DNA of 64,000 bases from Berberis thunbergii (lineage: Eukaryota; Streptophyta; Magnoliopsida; Ranunculales; Berberidaceae): assembly GCA_003290165.1 (NCBI GenBank), contig QNQO01000592.1, positions 434,001-498,000 of the forward strand, written 5' to 3'. A program made the position numbers and the translations under genes. The notes under the pieces are model-generated. The model was not told where the DNA came from and did no database searches. It saw only the letters and a list, made by a program, of their open reading frames with translations. This document shows, in pieces, positions 36,201-47,699 of this stretch (within the stretch, counting starts at the first letter, position 1; each line of letters opens with the position of its first letter).

Positions 36201-39200
36201 GGCTATGTTTGGTAGGATGAAAAATAGACATGGGAATTAAAACCGTTTCCGCAGAGTCCGATTCAGGGGGAGGGACAAAGATTTGGATTTCCATATGAGA
36301 AAAACTAGTCACATGCAGAATTCTTCCCGTCGTTAAATACACAACCAATCAGTGGAGAACCACTTGACATGGGAATTAGATTTCATTTCCCACGGAAAAT
36401 GGCCAACTAAACAGACCCGAAGTTAAAAAATAAAAATAATGATATTTGAATGCGATTTAAACATTTAGAGATAAATAGATATTAAAAAAAACTATTATGC
36501 TTTAACACAGTCTGAATGATCATGTGCACCATTAAGAAATTGTTTTGGAGGTAGCACGAAAAGAACAAGACGGTCAAGTAGGAAAGAGGAGGTAAATCTG
36601 TAAGATATACTTAATTGATATGATTGGAAAGAGAAATGAGTGCAATTTTGTTGACCCTGTGAACCCTGGGTCTCACAGATCCTCAATCTGGACCTTATAT
36701 TACACTAGGGAATGAAACAATTGCATTATTAGTTTACGCCTTGTAAATCTAATAAATTAAAAATGAAACTTGAACTTAAATATAAATAATGGGAAAAAAG
36801 CTATATTTTTATTCAAATCATCTCTTTACAAAAAAATCAGAAGTGCTATTTGCAAATCAAATTCCATTACGTGCAATATAGTCTTAGCATGTTCAATAGA
36901 GTTTTTCTAATGTTTTATTTATTATTATTTCCTAAGACGAATAAGATTACAATAGTGTGCAGTATCAAAAAATGCAACAAAGGGATCAACATGACCGTTA
37001 GTCATTCAAATTAGAGCTAGTAGCACAAACCTTTGGATTCAAGGCCTTGACTTCATCTTGGAACTCATCTCGACACACTGAATGACCACATTCTAGGCAT
37101 ATTACAGAATATACAGACCCATGTAACTCAAGAGGATTGCTGCCAGCACGATGATGCAATCTGAAACAAGATACTGAATAACATACACAGTGTATCAAGC
37201 AAATGTCTGAGAAATGAAGACTACAAGACAAGAGACCTATATATACCTGTCAACATTTTGTGTAATATAGCTCTAATCGACTAACTTTTTCTAAAGATGC
37301 TAGAGCAAGATGAAGCTGCACCAGGCTGTGCTGCAGTGAATCGTCTCCATCCAGCAAAACTCCTTGCCCAGTACCTTCTACGGCTCGGGTTGAGCGCCAC
37401 GAACTCCTGCACAGAATGAATCAACAAGAAAAGAAAAAAACAAAGTTCAGAGAGAGAAAGAGAAAAGAAGAGAAGAATAAACTGCTAAAGCATAGTTTGA
37501 GGGACAGGGGGAGGGAGGAATTAAGATCAAAAGCCAAAGGTCTTATACTGTAAAACCCATAAAAAGGGATTGCAGTTTGTGATTCTATCAATAATTACCA
37601 AACTAGTTGATGCTGGAGATTAAGTTCATACTAGAGATGTACCGGTATCGGAATAAAAATCATTTTCTTTTACATTGTAGGAAAATAGAAGCGATTCTAA
37701 TCGAACTGAAGAAAACACTTCTCTACCTCTTGGTCATACAAATAACCTTGTTTTCTTTGGAATGATCATGTACACCTGTCATAATTGCATAAAGGCTAAG
37801 CTCCAAGATATGATAGTTATACCTGTAATCACTAGTCCAGTTATCTGTTGGTAGTTTGCAAATTTTATCACAATTTCATAGCATCAAACGGTTAATGTGT
37901 AAACAACTAGATCACTTATTTTTGTGTACGTTGTATTCCGTTATATCAAATTTTCCATTTGTCAACTCTCTCATGTATATTTTTCTGGTAGCATTTGGTG
38001 AGTAGTCCACTTGTATCAATTACGGAAAACCCATAAGGGTGAATTAGTTCATTACTGTAATTAATAAATAACAAATGGAGTGAGGTGCCTAAACCTTGGT
38101 AGCCAGCCAACCTAATCCTTTTGCAATGTTAATGTTTTCTTCTCTAAGTCTCCTGGCAGCTTGGATGGAAATTACGTGAACTAGGAAACTCATCAGTCTT
38201 TAACAATATAAAAAATAAAAAACAGAATGATTCACCTAGAACAGTACGGAAATATCCTCATATCACCTGGTGAGTAATTGGTTTGAAACCAGTGCTATAA
38301 GCTCCATTGGGACTGCATTATTAAAAGAAAGCTATATATCATTAAAAAATGAAAAAAAACCCAGGAAATGAACTAACAGACATTTCGGAGATAATTAAAA
38401 CAAAGTTCATAATTTGCTACAAAAGTAACACTAGCTTGTAGTCAGTTTATTTATTAGAATGCAAATTTAGTTACCCATCAACTTTCCCTTGGGCTTTGAC
38501 ATGATGCTTTGGAGGAAAACATGACTTTCAAGGAGATGTCTCCTAGGTTATATATGCCAAAATGATGATTGCATGGTCATTGATTTTGTGCACAAGGAAT
38601 ATTGGAACTTGCACATTAGGTTGATGCTTTGTGGAAATAGAAATTGTCAAAGGAAATGAACTTTTCAATCTCATATTTTCAAGATCATCTTAACGACTCT
38701 ACATTCTCGTACTTTCCAATTAGACTGCTTAAGGAAGAAAAAAAATTCCATATAAAATTTCTTCATGTGGGATCTTTCATACATGAGGCTTGCCACAAGG
38801 GATGTTATAATTAGAAGATACATAAATGTGGAAGAAGTATATGCTCTCTATGATGAAGGGGGTTGAATACTGCTTGAATTTTTGTTAAAGGTAAATTTTT
38901 ATTACATTCTGTGAACACTACACCAAATTGGCACTTTTGTAACACCAAATTGGCACTTTTGTAACAACTCTCAAAACAGTATCACTTTTGAGATGTTACA
39001 ATTCACCAAACAATTTCAAATCAAAACTAAATTTAGTCAAAGAAGTGAAAAACAGTAACACAAAAAAAATGATACAATAAGATGGATCACCATGAATAGT
39101 ATCACTTTTATAATCATACTCTTCATGGTGATACTATTATTGTATCATTTTGTTTGTGAAAATGTGTAAAGTTGTTAGGTGAATTGTTACACTTCAAAGG

Positions 39201-39595
39201 TGATACTGTTTTGGAGGTTGTTACAAAAATGCCAATATGGTGTAGGGGAATGATACACAGATGGTTGCCTTGAAAGTAATTGGAACTTTAGTTCCCAATG
39301 CTACTTCTCAAGTCATTTTGATCATTAAAAAAGGGATTTTCAACAAAAAAAATATAAAGTAGATGAATTGGAGAGGTAGAATATAAGATGCCTTTCAAAA
39401 TGAGCCAGAGTATATAGTACCAACAATTTGAAGAGTCAGATGTTAACAGTGATGGTAAAGCACATGATCGGCAACAATTTATGTTTTAGTTGAAGGAAAA
39501 GGAATACAATAGAAGTAAAATCATTTGCTAGTCATCCCATTAGGTAGCATGGAGCATCGACGACCATATCATGCATGACAGTGTATAAAAATGAG

Positions 39596-39635
<40 letters not shown>

Positions 39636-40913
39636 GAAGAAAAGACAGAAAAAGAACCAGCACCTGCGGTAATCAGGAATGCCGCACTCCGTGCTTATTC
39701 CAGCTCCAGTTAAGACCACAAGCTTGCTACTGCATCATAACCAATATAAAACCATATCAGTAGCATGGCACATCATAACCAAGCTCGTGGATACTGACCA
39801 TATCCACGATGGCCCAATATAAACAATTCCGCCAGCCCTGATTCCCAGCAATCCACTGATATTTCTACCATGTTATGCCCTCGTCTACTATGTGCTCATA
39901 CAATGTACCTTTCTTCTTGTTAGTTTCCACCATAAATATGGATGGACTTATTCTACAAATCTACTAATATGACTTTACAAAGTTAGTGTTTTGGAGCAGT
40001 TGAACATAATACAATTAAGGAGGATAGTATACTGGTTCTAAAATTAGGGTTATTTAATTGCACTGTTTCCTGGGAAAGATGGACATTTTTGTTGCAATAT
40101 GTGGATTTTGGAAGTATTTTCCACTTGATTCATTTTCCCGCTAACTTGGGCACTAATAGCGATCTACTCCTATCACCACCCTAAAAAAGAGAAGTTCAAG
40201 TTTTTAGATTCCCACCTCAACGTAAACATTTTGTTCCACCAACACACACTACCACCACCACCCTAGGATCACTATCACAGCCACTGCCATTGCAATTGCT
40301 ACTAATGACCCATCCCCACCATGACGATTACTAGCACCACCACCGACCCCCGTCATCAACGACACCCCATTACCACTGTCATTTATTTCATATGACAAAT
40401 AAAAAAGGGTGAAATAACATCTTAACTGAAACTGTGGAAATCGAATATCCCAAAAAAACATAATGTAATTTTGCCACAATGTGTAATCTGATAGTGGATT
40501 GACTCTCTCTAGAAATTAATCATAGTATTGACACCGGTGATAGAATAAAAATCTACTCCTGCGCCTTTGGCTTGGAGAATGTTAGTATTGCCTTTTTGTA
40601 CTATTCAATTTCCGATATATACACCATTTGCAAGATTCAACTATCGTTTCAAGGTGTCTCCATCATATATAAGGAACTGCATCCTAACAGCATTAGCATT
40701 AGCACGAAAAAAAATGAACTATAATATGATATTTAAAGTTAGACCTCTGATCAACAAGCTGGTACAGAAGGTTGAGATCTTTGATGCTAGGCGGACATGA
40801 ATCAGGAATCAATTTCCTGTCCCTCAAATAGTTCAAAGGAGCATTATCCTTTTTGATATAGTAGTGCCAGGAATGGAGAGTCGACATGTTGTGTGGACAT
40901 GCTTTTGAGAGCC
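33270..40913 (-). CDS. SRT2: Sirtuin SRT2 (SIRT4-like NAD-dependent deacylase), partial 5' end, with 1-base indels
   Basis: Exons from 5' to 3': 40745-40913, 39664-39729, 38267-38312, 37247-37406, 37031-37160, 35728-35891, 34353-34479, 33425-33520, 33270-33338. Visible core: KLVVLTGAGISTECGIPDYR (NAD-binding GAGIS), SPNGAYSTGFKPITHQ, RRRYWARSFAGWRRF, LHHRAG and the catalytic histidine in ELHGSVY, zinc cysteines in CLECGH and a second Cys pair near 35750, GDPGSDKSFGMKQRPDGD typical of SRT2, VVFFGDNVPKDRADKAMEAA, and the C-terminal ILPRLLDIG. Plant SRT2 acts in mitochondria and nucleus. The N-terminal transit-peptide exon upstream of 40913 was not found. Several exons are out of frame by one base, mostly at homopolymers (for example GG instead of GGG at 35783-35784). 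Introns hold a tandem duplication, a CACTA-like MITE and an AAT microsatellite. Confidence 0.85.
33673..33793. repeat. 60-bp tandem duplication in SRT2 intron
   Basis: ggccaatgttttcacttttcac...gaagagaactagttt occurs twice back to back with one-base differences. Confidence 0.85.
36200..36418. mobile_element. Tourist-like MITE in SRT2 intron
   Basis: Left gggctatgtttggt and right (reverse complement) gggtctgtttagttgg, with internal gacatgggaatta/taattcccatgtc complements. The ends resemble PIF/Tourist elements, but the flanking three bases (aaa / gaa) are not a clean TNA duplication. Confidence 0.5.
38913..39250. mobile_element. CACTA-like MITE in SRT2 intron
   Basis: The element 38916-39247 starts CACTACACCAAATTGGCA and ends TGCCAATATGGTGTAGGG, flanked by 3-bp GAA duplications (38913-38915 and 39248-39250), the size made by CACTA elements. 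Arms extend inward (aaaacagtatcac / gtgatactgtttt). The left terminal block caccaaattggcacttttgtaa is duplicated once. Non-autonomous, 332 bp. Confidence 0.8.
39596..39632. repeat. (AAT)n microsatellite
   Basis: About twelve AAT units in an SRT2 intron. Confidence 0.95.
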
Positions 40914-42322
40914 CTGAAAAGATATGCCTCTTCCTGGTTTAGCCGACAAGAAACCATATTTCATACTTGATAGGACAGACTCTACACAAAATATGAGAAC
41001 TCGTCAGACCTTTCAAATTGATAAGATTAAAAGATATAAGGTGTATTCTCTATTGTTGACATTAGATTATCTATTGAGCCTCCCTCAAACCAAAACAGAA
41101 AAGTTATTTACGTATAAAAATCTAAGAACACTTGCCTGTTGTCATTGTCTCCATAATATCTACCCATTTCTGAAGAGCTACAAGTTTGGTAAAGTAAATG
41201 TCACAAACGAGTTGACCATAAAGCATCACCAAAGATAAGTGTAATAAAGTAATGGAAAAAAAAAAAAAAAAAAAAAAAACCCTTGCTAAACCATGTATCT
41301 ATGATAAGAAATTTTGCCTGAGAAATAAAATACCATTCTTCATAAATACTGAAATATATATGCTTTACGAGTGATTCCCACATAAAGAGGAACCGTATTG
41401 TCATCTACAACTTCACTTGTTTCTTCCTAACCTAATCCTATATTCCTATCCACCACCCTTTTCCTTCTCCCACATTCCAAGGAATTTTAAGCTTCATGCA
41501 ACCAACCATGCCCTAAATGTACTTTGTTATTTACATATCTTTCGTCTATCAATCTCAATAATAGTAAACTAAATATCACCACCCTGCATTTAGTCATACA
41601 AGAATATCTAGCTGCACCTCTCACCAATTCCGTTAAAACTCTTAATTTAACCCAACCATTCATTTAAAAACTGATCTTCTGAAAAGCTTGGAACTGTGAA
41701 TAAAAATAAGTAAAATTAAATGAATGTGAATGTTTGTTGGGGAAAACCCCATTGAGTTCAAACACTAGAACATTTGGGGTTGACCAACAAAATTGCTACA
41801 ACTGATCAACTATCCATACTATTATCAAACTTTAGTGGGCCATTTGTGAGAATTTCAATTGTGCATGATCTCCTTCTCTCTTATGAGAGGGTTCCTATTT
41901 CTCTGATTTAGATTTATTGAATTTGTTTGCATCTATGAGTATTTGAGAAATTCTTCAAAGAAGAAATGGAAATTTTATATATAGAGAGCAAAAGAAGCAC
42001 TTATGCTTTAGACATTGAGAGGAAGGCACCATTATGCATCTTCACCACAACCGACTTACTCGTCGCTCTCTTCTGGATTGAGAATTGAATTGAATTGAAT
42101 TGGTGTCGTTGAGAGGAAGGAGACATTTAAAAAAAAAAAAAAAACTTTAGTTGTTCATGATTTTTCCCACGTTGATGATAAGTTCACCACTGGACCTTCG
42201 CACCTCTTTGTCTATTAGGTACAGGGTAGGAGGAGGTCTACAAACAATTGGGATTGGAATTGGTCCACATATGGTAGCAATGAACATGTCAAGGCTAAAG
42301 ACTTGACAATTGTAGTAGAAAG
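40914..42322. other. SRT2 upstream region, no confident gene
   Basis: It should contain the first SRT2 exon and promoter, which I could not identify. It has A/T runs (41253-41278, 42128-42144) and a short gaattgaattgaattg repeat near 42090. Confidence 0.5.
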
Positions 42323-42790
42323 TAGATAGCCTCTAGTCCGCGATGTTATCTTAGATGAACTAGAAGGCGTTAAGACTTAGCATGAAGGCACCATGTCGAG
42401 TGTCACCCATGTCCATAACCCCGAACTATGTTTCATGTCTTAGGATCCATATTATCGATATAAATCTGTGTGCAAGTTCATGATAGTCTTCCATTCTAGC
42501 CTTGATCTGTGACTGAGTGACAATTCTCTTAGGATGAACTAGAAGCAGATTGTGCTGATTTTCTTCTAGTTCATCTAAGAGAATCTCGTTCAGTCACAGG
42601 TAGAGGCTGGGATGGAAGAATGTCATGAACTTCGCACATAGATTTATATTGATAATATGGGTCCTGAGACACGAAACAAAGTTCGGGGAAATGAACATGT
42701 GGTGACACCAACATGGTGCCTCATTGCTAAGTCGGTTTGTTTTCTAGTTCATCTAGAGATAACATCGAGGATTAGAGGCTATTGACATGG
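42323..42790. repeat. Long foldback (about 230-bp arms)
   Basis: The left arm 42323-42552 pairs with the right arm 42563-42790 through its length: gatagcctctagtccgcgatg / catcgaggattagaggctat at the outside, ctaagagaat-type words at the centre, loop of about 10 bp. Arms differ by scattered substitutions and small gaps. The word gatgaactagaa occurs twice per arm. No coding potential; either a foldback transposon or an inverted duplication. Confidence 0.85.
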
Positions 42791-43116
42791 TAAATTCCAA
42801 TGATTTCGCCATCTCTAACCACCATAGTGGATTCAACCTAGCTAGACATATCCTTCGTCGTGCAATGTTTTAACTATTATCGCATCTCTTTTTCAAGTCA
42901 CTTATGTATTCTCTGTAGGCATGTCAGCACTGGCCAACACCATACTCCACATATCAAAATCCCAGACTTCCAATTATGTAGAACATTTTTAATAAACACA
43001 CTATTTTCATCCGAAGCAATAAACACTAAATTTGTTGATAATAGGCTTCCCATTGGTTTGCATTGTAATGAAGTTTGAGTTATTAGAATAATTTATTTAT
43101 TGAATTTTGTTTTTGT

Positions 43117-43195
43117 TGAAGCATTTGTTGTAATACGGAACAGCTACACACACCACACACTCGTTGAAGCGTTTGTTGTAATACAGAGCAGCTAG
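43117..43195. repeat. Short tandem duplication with CA repeats
   Basis: gttgaagcatttgttgtaatacggaacagct is repeated after a cacacaccacac stretch, with a second (CA)n at 43196-43211. Confidence 0.8.
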
Positions 43196-43211
43196 CCACA
43201 CACACACACAC

Positions 43212-44309
43212 GTATACATATTCTTAGCTAGATTTAACCCGGATTGCGTTGTTGATATTCTTGGATATTTGTAGTGTTGTTATATAAATAAATTAATGTG
43301 ATATGAAAGATTTTAGTATTCTCAAACTCCTGAAAAAAAATCTCAGGTTTTTTCAATCAGAAAAAGTCTCAAAGTCGATGACCATTAAGTTGCGGATAGC
43401 TTTTAACATGCAATCATTCCCAAAGTTGTCATGTCACTATGCTTTTTTGGTTTTCTGGTGGATGGTAGGCATCTCTGCGGTTGTTCCGGTGGATGCTGAA
43501 TAATTATGCATAGAGATACAAAGGTAAAATTATTATATGAATTCAATATAAAGGTAATAGACCTTCCTCCTTGCAATCTTTCTGTTGGCATTGTAATTAC
43601 ATCGTGTTCAAATTAGTGTTCTGATAATTTCATAGCCATGGCTCTCTATAGCTTCCCTGATTTGTCAGATTAAAGATTGTAGCTAATTAAAGGTCGCAAA
43701 CCTTCTCCTTATCTTGCCATTTACAAAGGGAAGTTTTGTGTACTAGGCGTATGTGAAAGAAAATCGCATCTACTACATTCGTAATGGAAATGATGAACCA
43801 AAATTTATCCCTCGAAGAGAATATTAGGAAACTTTATCTTAGAAGAACCTTAGGTATGTGGTTACATTTGGTTTGTAAGAAATGAATCTTCGATTCTTAT
43901 TGAAATGAGGTAATGTAGAAGAAAACCAAAAGAAACCATGGAAATACTAGGAACCAAGTTTTTGCAACCAGGGTGACGTGGGTGTGATCTTTGAAAGAAT
44001 GATGAAATCCCCAAAGTGTTTGTGTATCTCAAGGTTGTTAAAAAATTCTTGTGATGATGTCATATCATCCTGATTGCAAAACTTGATTACCTAGCCTCAC
44101 TTAATAAACCAAGCATGAAACACAAAACACTTGTGACAAGATGCAAATATTGATAAGGCAGCTTGTCCAACAATTATGGCGCAACTACCACCAATCAAAT
44201 TTTCATGGTTTGTTCCAAACAGATAACAAGCTCATGTTTGCAAGATCTCAAATCTGTAGTCTACACATTCCTAAGAGGGATTTACTAGCCACTATAACCA
44301 GGCGATTGC
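43212..44309. other. Intergenic, no gene seen
   Basis: The open frame 43303-43503 (+) has no conserved motif. Confidence 0.5.
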
Positions 44310-44640
44310 TAGGGTTGTTGGTCCAAACCACCGATAGCCCTAAATAGATCAATAGCCATGACGCGGGTTGAACCATTATCCCCGGACAGTAGCCTGGGTT
44401 AGCCAATTTGGACGTCGGTTCACTGTGGACGTAATGTGATTAGATTGTGCCTATTGGCTGTGTTTGGCCCAACTCCAACATTACATTTGGGTTAGTAGTG
44501 TGGGTTGCGGGTCAATGAAATGGATTGGGTAAAAAAATGATTAAATTAGGCTTGATTGTATCGGATTTGGATTAAAAGTCCAACCTTTCATAAGTATGTT
44601 TTGTACTCCAACATTCAAATCCAATCCATTGACAACCCTA
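44310..44640. mobile_element. hAT-like MITE
   Basis: TAGGGTTGTTGGTCC at the left and (reverse complement) TAGGGTTGTCAATGG at the right, 331 bp. The 8-bp flanks (gcgattgc and gttgtgtg) do not match, so the insertion is old or the boundary is altered. Confidence 0.5.
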
Positions 44641-46440
44641 GTTGTGTGGCCACTTGTCACACACAGGCGTGTTGGCTTGATACCAAGCATGTAGCCACGT
44701 AGAGCCCCTGAATTTTTCGTCCAATTTTGGGCCCTAAAAACATCCAATTCATTGGTTCAATGCAATGGTTGGCGTTCCTAAGATGGCACACCATCCTTGC
44801 TAATTGTTCTTGGTGGTTAGAATGAAGAAAAAAATTGTTCATGGAAAAATAAATAATATAAAAATTTAACAATCAATGATCACAACTTTTCGGTTATTTG
44901 ATTAGATATGCATGTATGCGGCAATAGAGAGATGGTAGAGATTTCAATGATTGAATATAAGACTAAATGAATACGGCCATATACTAGGGGTGAAAGCGCA
45001 CTCTGTGCACATAAACAGTGGATATGAATATATAGAGATAGATGAAGAAGAGGGTGAGGGTGGGGTGGGCGGCTGTGGGAGGATGAAGAAGGGGCCGCGA
45101 CGATGAAGAAAGGGAGGAAACAAAGAGGGATGGAGAGGACGATGATGTGATGGATATCGTTTAATTTGTGCGAGGGCAAATTTGAAAATTGAAAATCAGG
45201 TTGATAATATACACCTTTTACTATTCATTAATCATTGTGTAAAATGGTTGGTCTTGATTCTAAAAATATAAATGTGGAGGACAAATCAAAAATCAAAATC
45301 AAAAATCAAAAATCAAAAATCAAAAATCAAAAATCAAAAATCAAAAAATTAGATGTAACTATGTAAGGGTCTTTTATAATTTTAAATAATTGGAGGTCTT
45401 GAAATAAAAAAAAGATCTCTCACTTGCTCTCAAATCATAAGACACCAATTAACCATATCCTCCTAGGCTCCAAATCCATATATGACTTTTTTATGCGTTT
45501 AGTTGAATCAAACAAAGATTTGGTGAGTTGTGTGTTCGAAAAACTAGTTAATTGAGATTTGTTTCGTGATCAATTTAGTTTTGTGTTCAATGTGGTATCT
45601 GATCCATTCGTCGATGATCGCGTAACATATAAGTTGGTGATAGTAGATTTATCCATTAAATCTAACTTTATTAATATCTAAGTACTCTCAACTGCGAAGA
45701 AATTGTTTCAAGATTGAAGCATGTGTGTCATTTCATCCCATCTTTGTATGTATATTTCCGTTGATATTTTTTTCTTCTTATTATTCTTGTTGTTATATTC
45801 GTAATCATTTCAAAAATTTATTCAAGTTAATTTGTAAGCCTTCATCGCATTTGTTCAAGTCAGTCTCAATAACCCATTTGATAATTAGAGTCATGAGTCA
45901 TAAATTAGAGTGAATTATTTGGTGTGTTATATGAAATTATGTTGCTCAATTATTTGGTAAGTTTATAATACAAAAAAAGGCCTACACCTCTGGGCGCTAG
46001 TCCCCTACTCGCCACCCAGCTATCGCCTAGCAATTTTTAGAACATTGCCTTAATCTACTATGCAAAAGTGTCAAGTAAGGTCAATAATGCAAAGGAGACC
46101 ACATGTTATCCCGTCTAGAACTAAACTCTTTCTCATCTATATATTAGATGCCAAACATTTGAGCAATTTTCAAAAAGGGAAATTGGTTTCCTAGACCAAT
46201 AAGAATACCCCGACACCAATCCATACCTAACAAGTCTCTTTAGTCATATGAACTTTAAAGCATACAAATTTCATATTAGAGGCTTTGGGTAGAGCGTAGA
46301 GTCATTTATTTCAATCTAAGCAAGAGGCAAACTTTCATCAAATTAACTCTTTACTGAAACACTATTGATATCACTACTGTGTTAAAATTTTAAACTCTTT
46401 AATTTTTTATGTTGCATTTTTTTCACTCTACAATAATCTT
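44641..46440. other. Intergenic with an (AAAATC)n microsatellite
   Basis: The microsatellite lies at 45284-45347 (about ten caaaaat units). The remainder has no recognised gene; the minus-strand frame 44880-45179 is low complexity. Confidence 0.55.
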
Positions 46441-46444
46441 ATCT

Positions 46445-47120
46445 GCGCGAGTGTAGATAGTCTATAAGGTGGGAGCCTAGTTAGCCACGACCTAATTCTG
46501 ACGGCTCGCCACGGGACCACTACTTTTCAGCGTGGTCGCCGAATCACCAACCTTGGACTTGTAGCCCCGACTGCACAGGCGTAGACAGTCTAGAAGGTGG
46601 GAGCCTAGTCAGCCACGACTTGATTTCGATGGCTTGCTACGGAACCACTACTTTTCAGCTTGGCCGCCGAAAACTCCCAAATTTGTAGCTTGATGCGCGC
46701 AGGTGTAGATAATTTTGAATGGTGAGAGCCTAGTCAGTCCCTAATTGATTTCGATGGCTTACCACGGGACCAATGTTTTTTTCAGCCCGGTCGCCAAATT
46801 CTAGAACTTGTAGCCCCCATCGCTCGAGGAGGGTGTAGATGGTTTGAAAGGTGGGAACCTAGTCAATCCTGAACTGATTCCGACGGCTTGCCACGGGATC
46901 ACTGCTTTTCAGCCTGATCGCCAACTTACTCCTCGAATCTGTAGTCCGCTTTGCTCGATCATAAACGATTTGGAAGGTGGGAGCCTAGTCAGTCATGAAC
47001 TGATTCCGACGGCTTGCCACGGGACTACTGTTTTCAGTCTGGTTGCCAAACTTTTACTCCCCGAATTTGTAGTCCTATTTGCTCGGTCATATACGATTCA
47101 GAAGGTGGGAGCCTCAAGCA
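46445..47120. repeat. Tandem array, about 125-bp unit, 5-6 copies
   Basis: Units begin near 46445, 46574, 46695, 46820, 46953 and 47081 and share ggtgggagcctagtcag, gatggcttgccacgggacc, ttttcagcctggtcgcc and ttgtagtcc. They diverge by substitutions and small indels; the last is truncated. Arrays like this are common in the non-coding part of plant LTR elements, fitting the adjacent gag-like remnant. Confidence 0.85.
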
Positions 47121-47699
47121 ACTCGCCATGCGACATCCATTTCCCTTCGAAATAGCAGTCGCAAACATGAATCTAGTTGAGTCAGTGTCTTCACGCTCAA
47201 ATGGATTGACATTCTATTATTAGCGAAGGCCATTCGCGTCAATACAAAATCGTATGGTTTGTGCTCAGATAAAGCTACTTAGGATGCCAGCCCGAGCTTA
47301 CAGCGCCTGACTCAGCACGAACGCTCTGACACATACACCCGCCCATCGCGACTCACCCATAACATCAACTGCAGCCGATAGGTCTGACAAACAGAGTAAA
47401 CCTCAAACATCTTACCTCGGGGACAAGACACAGTTCGGACGACTCAACCCCAACTAAAATGTCCACAACATGCCCACCATTGACCATAACTACATAGCGA
47501 TGACCTGAGTCATTCGCAGCCAAAACGGCCAGGCTCTCTATCGCAGACAGACCAGTCGACGTCCTATTGATTCAACTAACCTATGCCAAAGCAAGACGAC
47601 AAGGCGAAACGAAAAACATGCAATAGAGACAACAAGCACGATACGGATAAAACTGTTTTCATTAAAGGACAAAACGGAAAGGGGTACAAGCATACAAAG

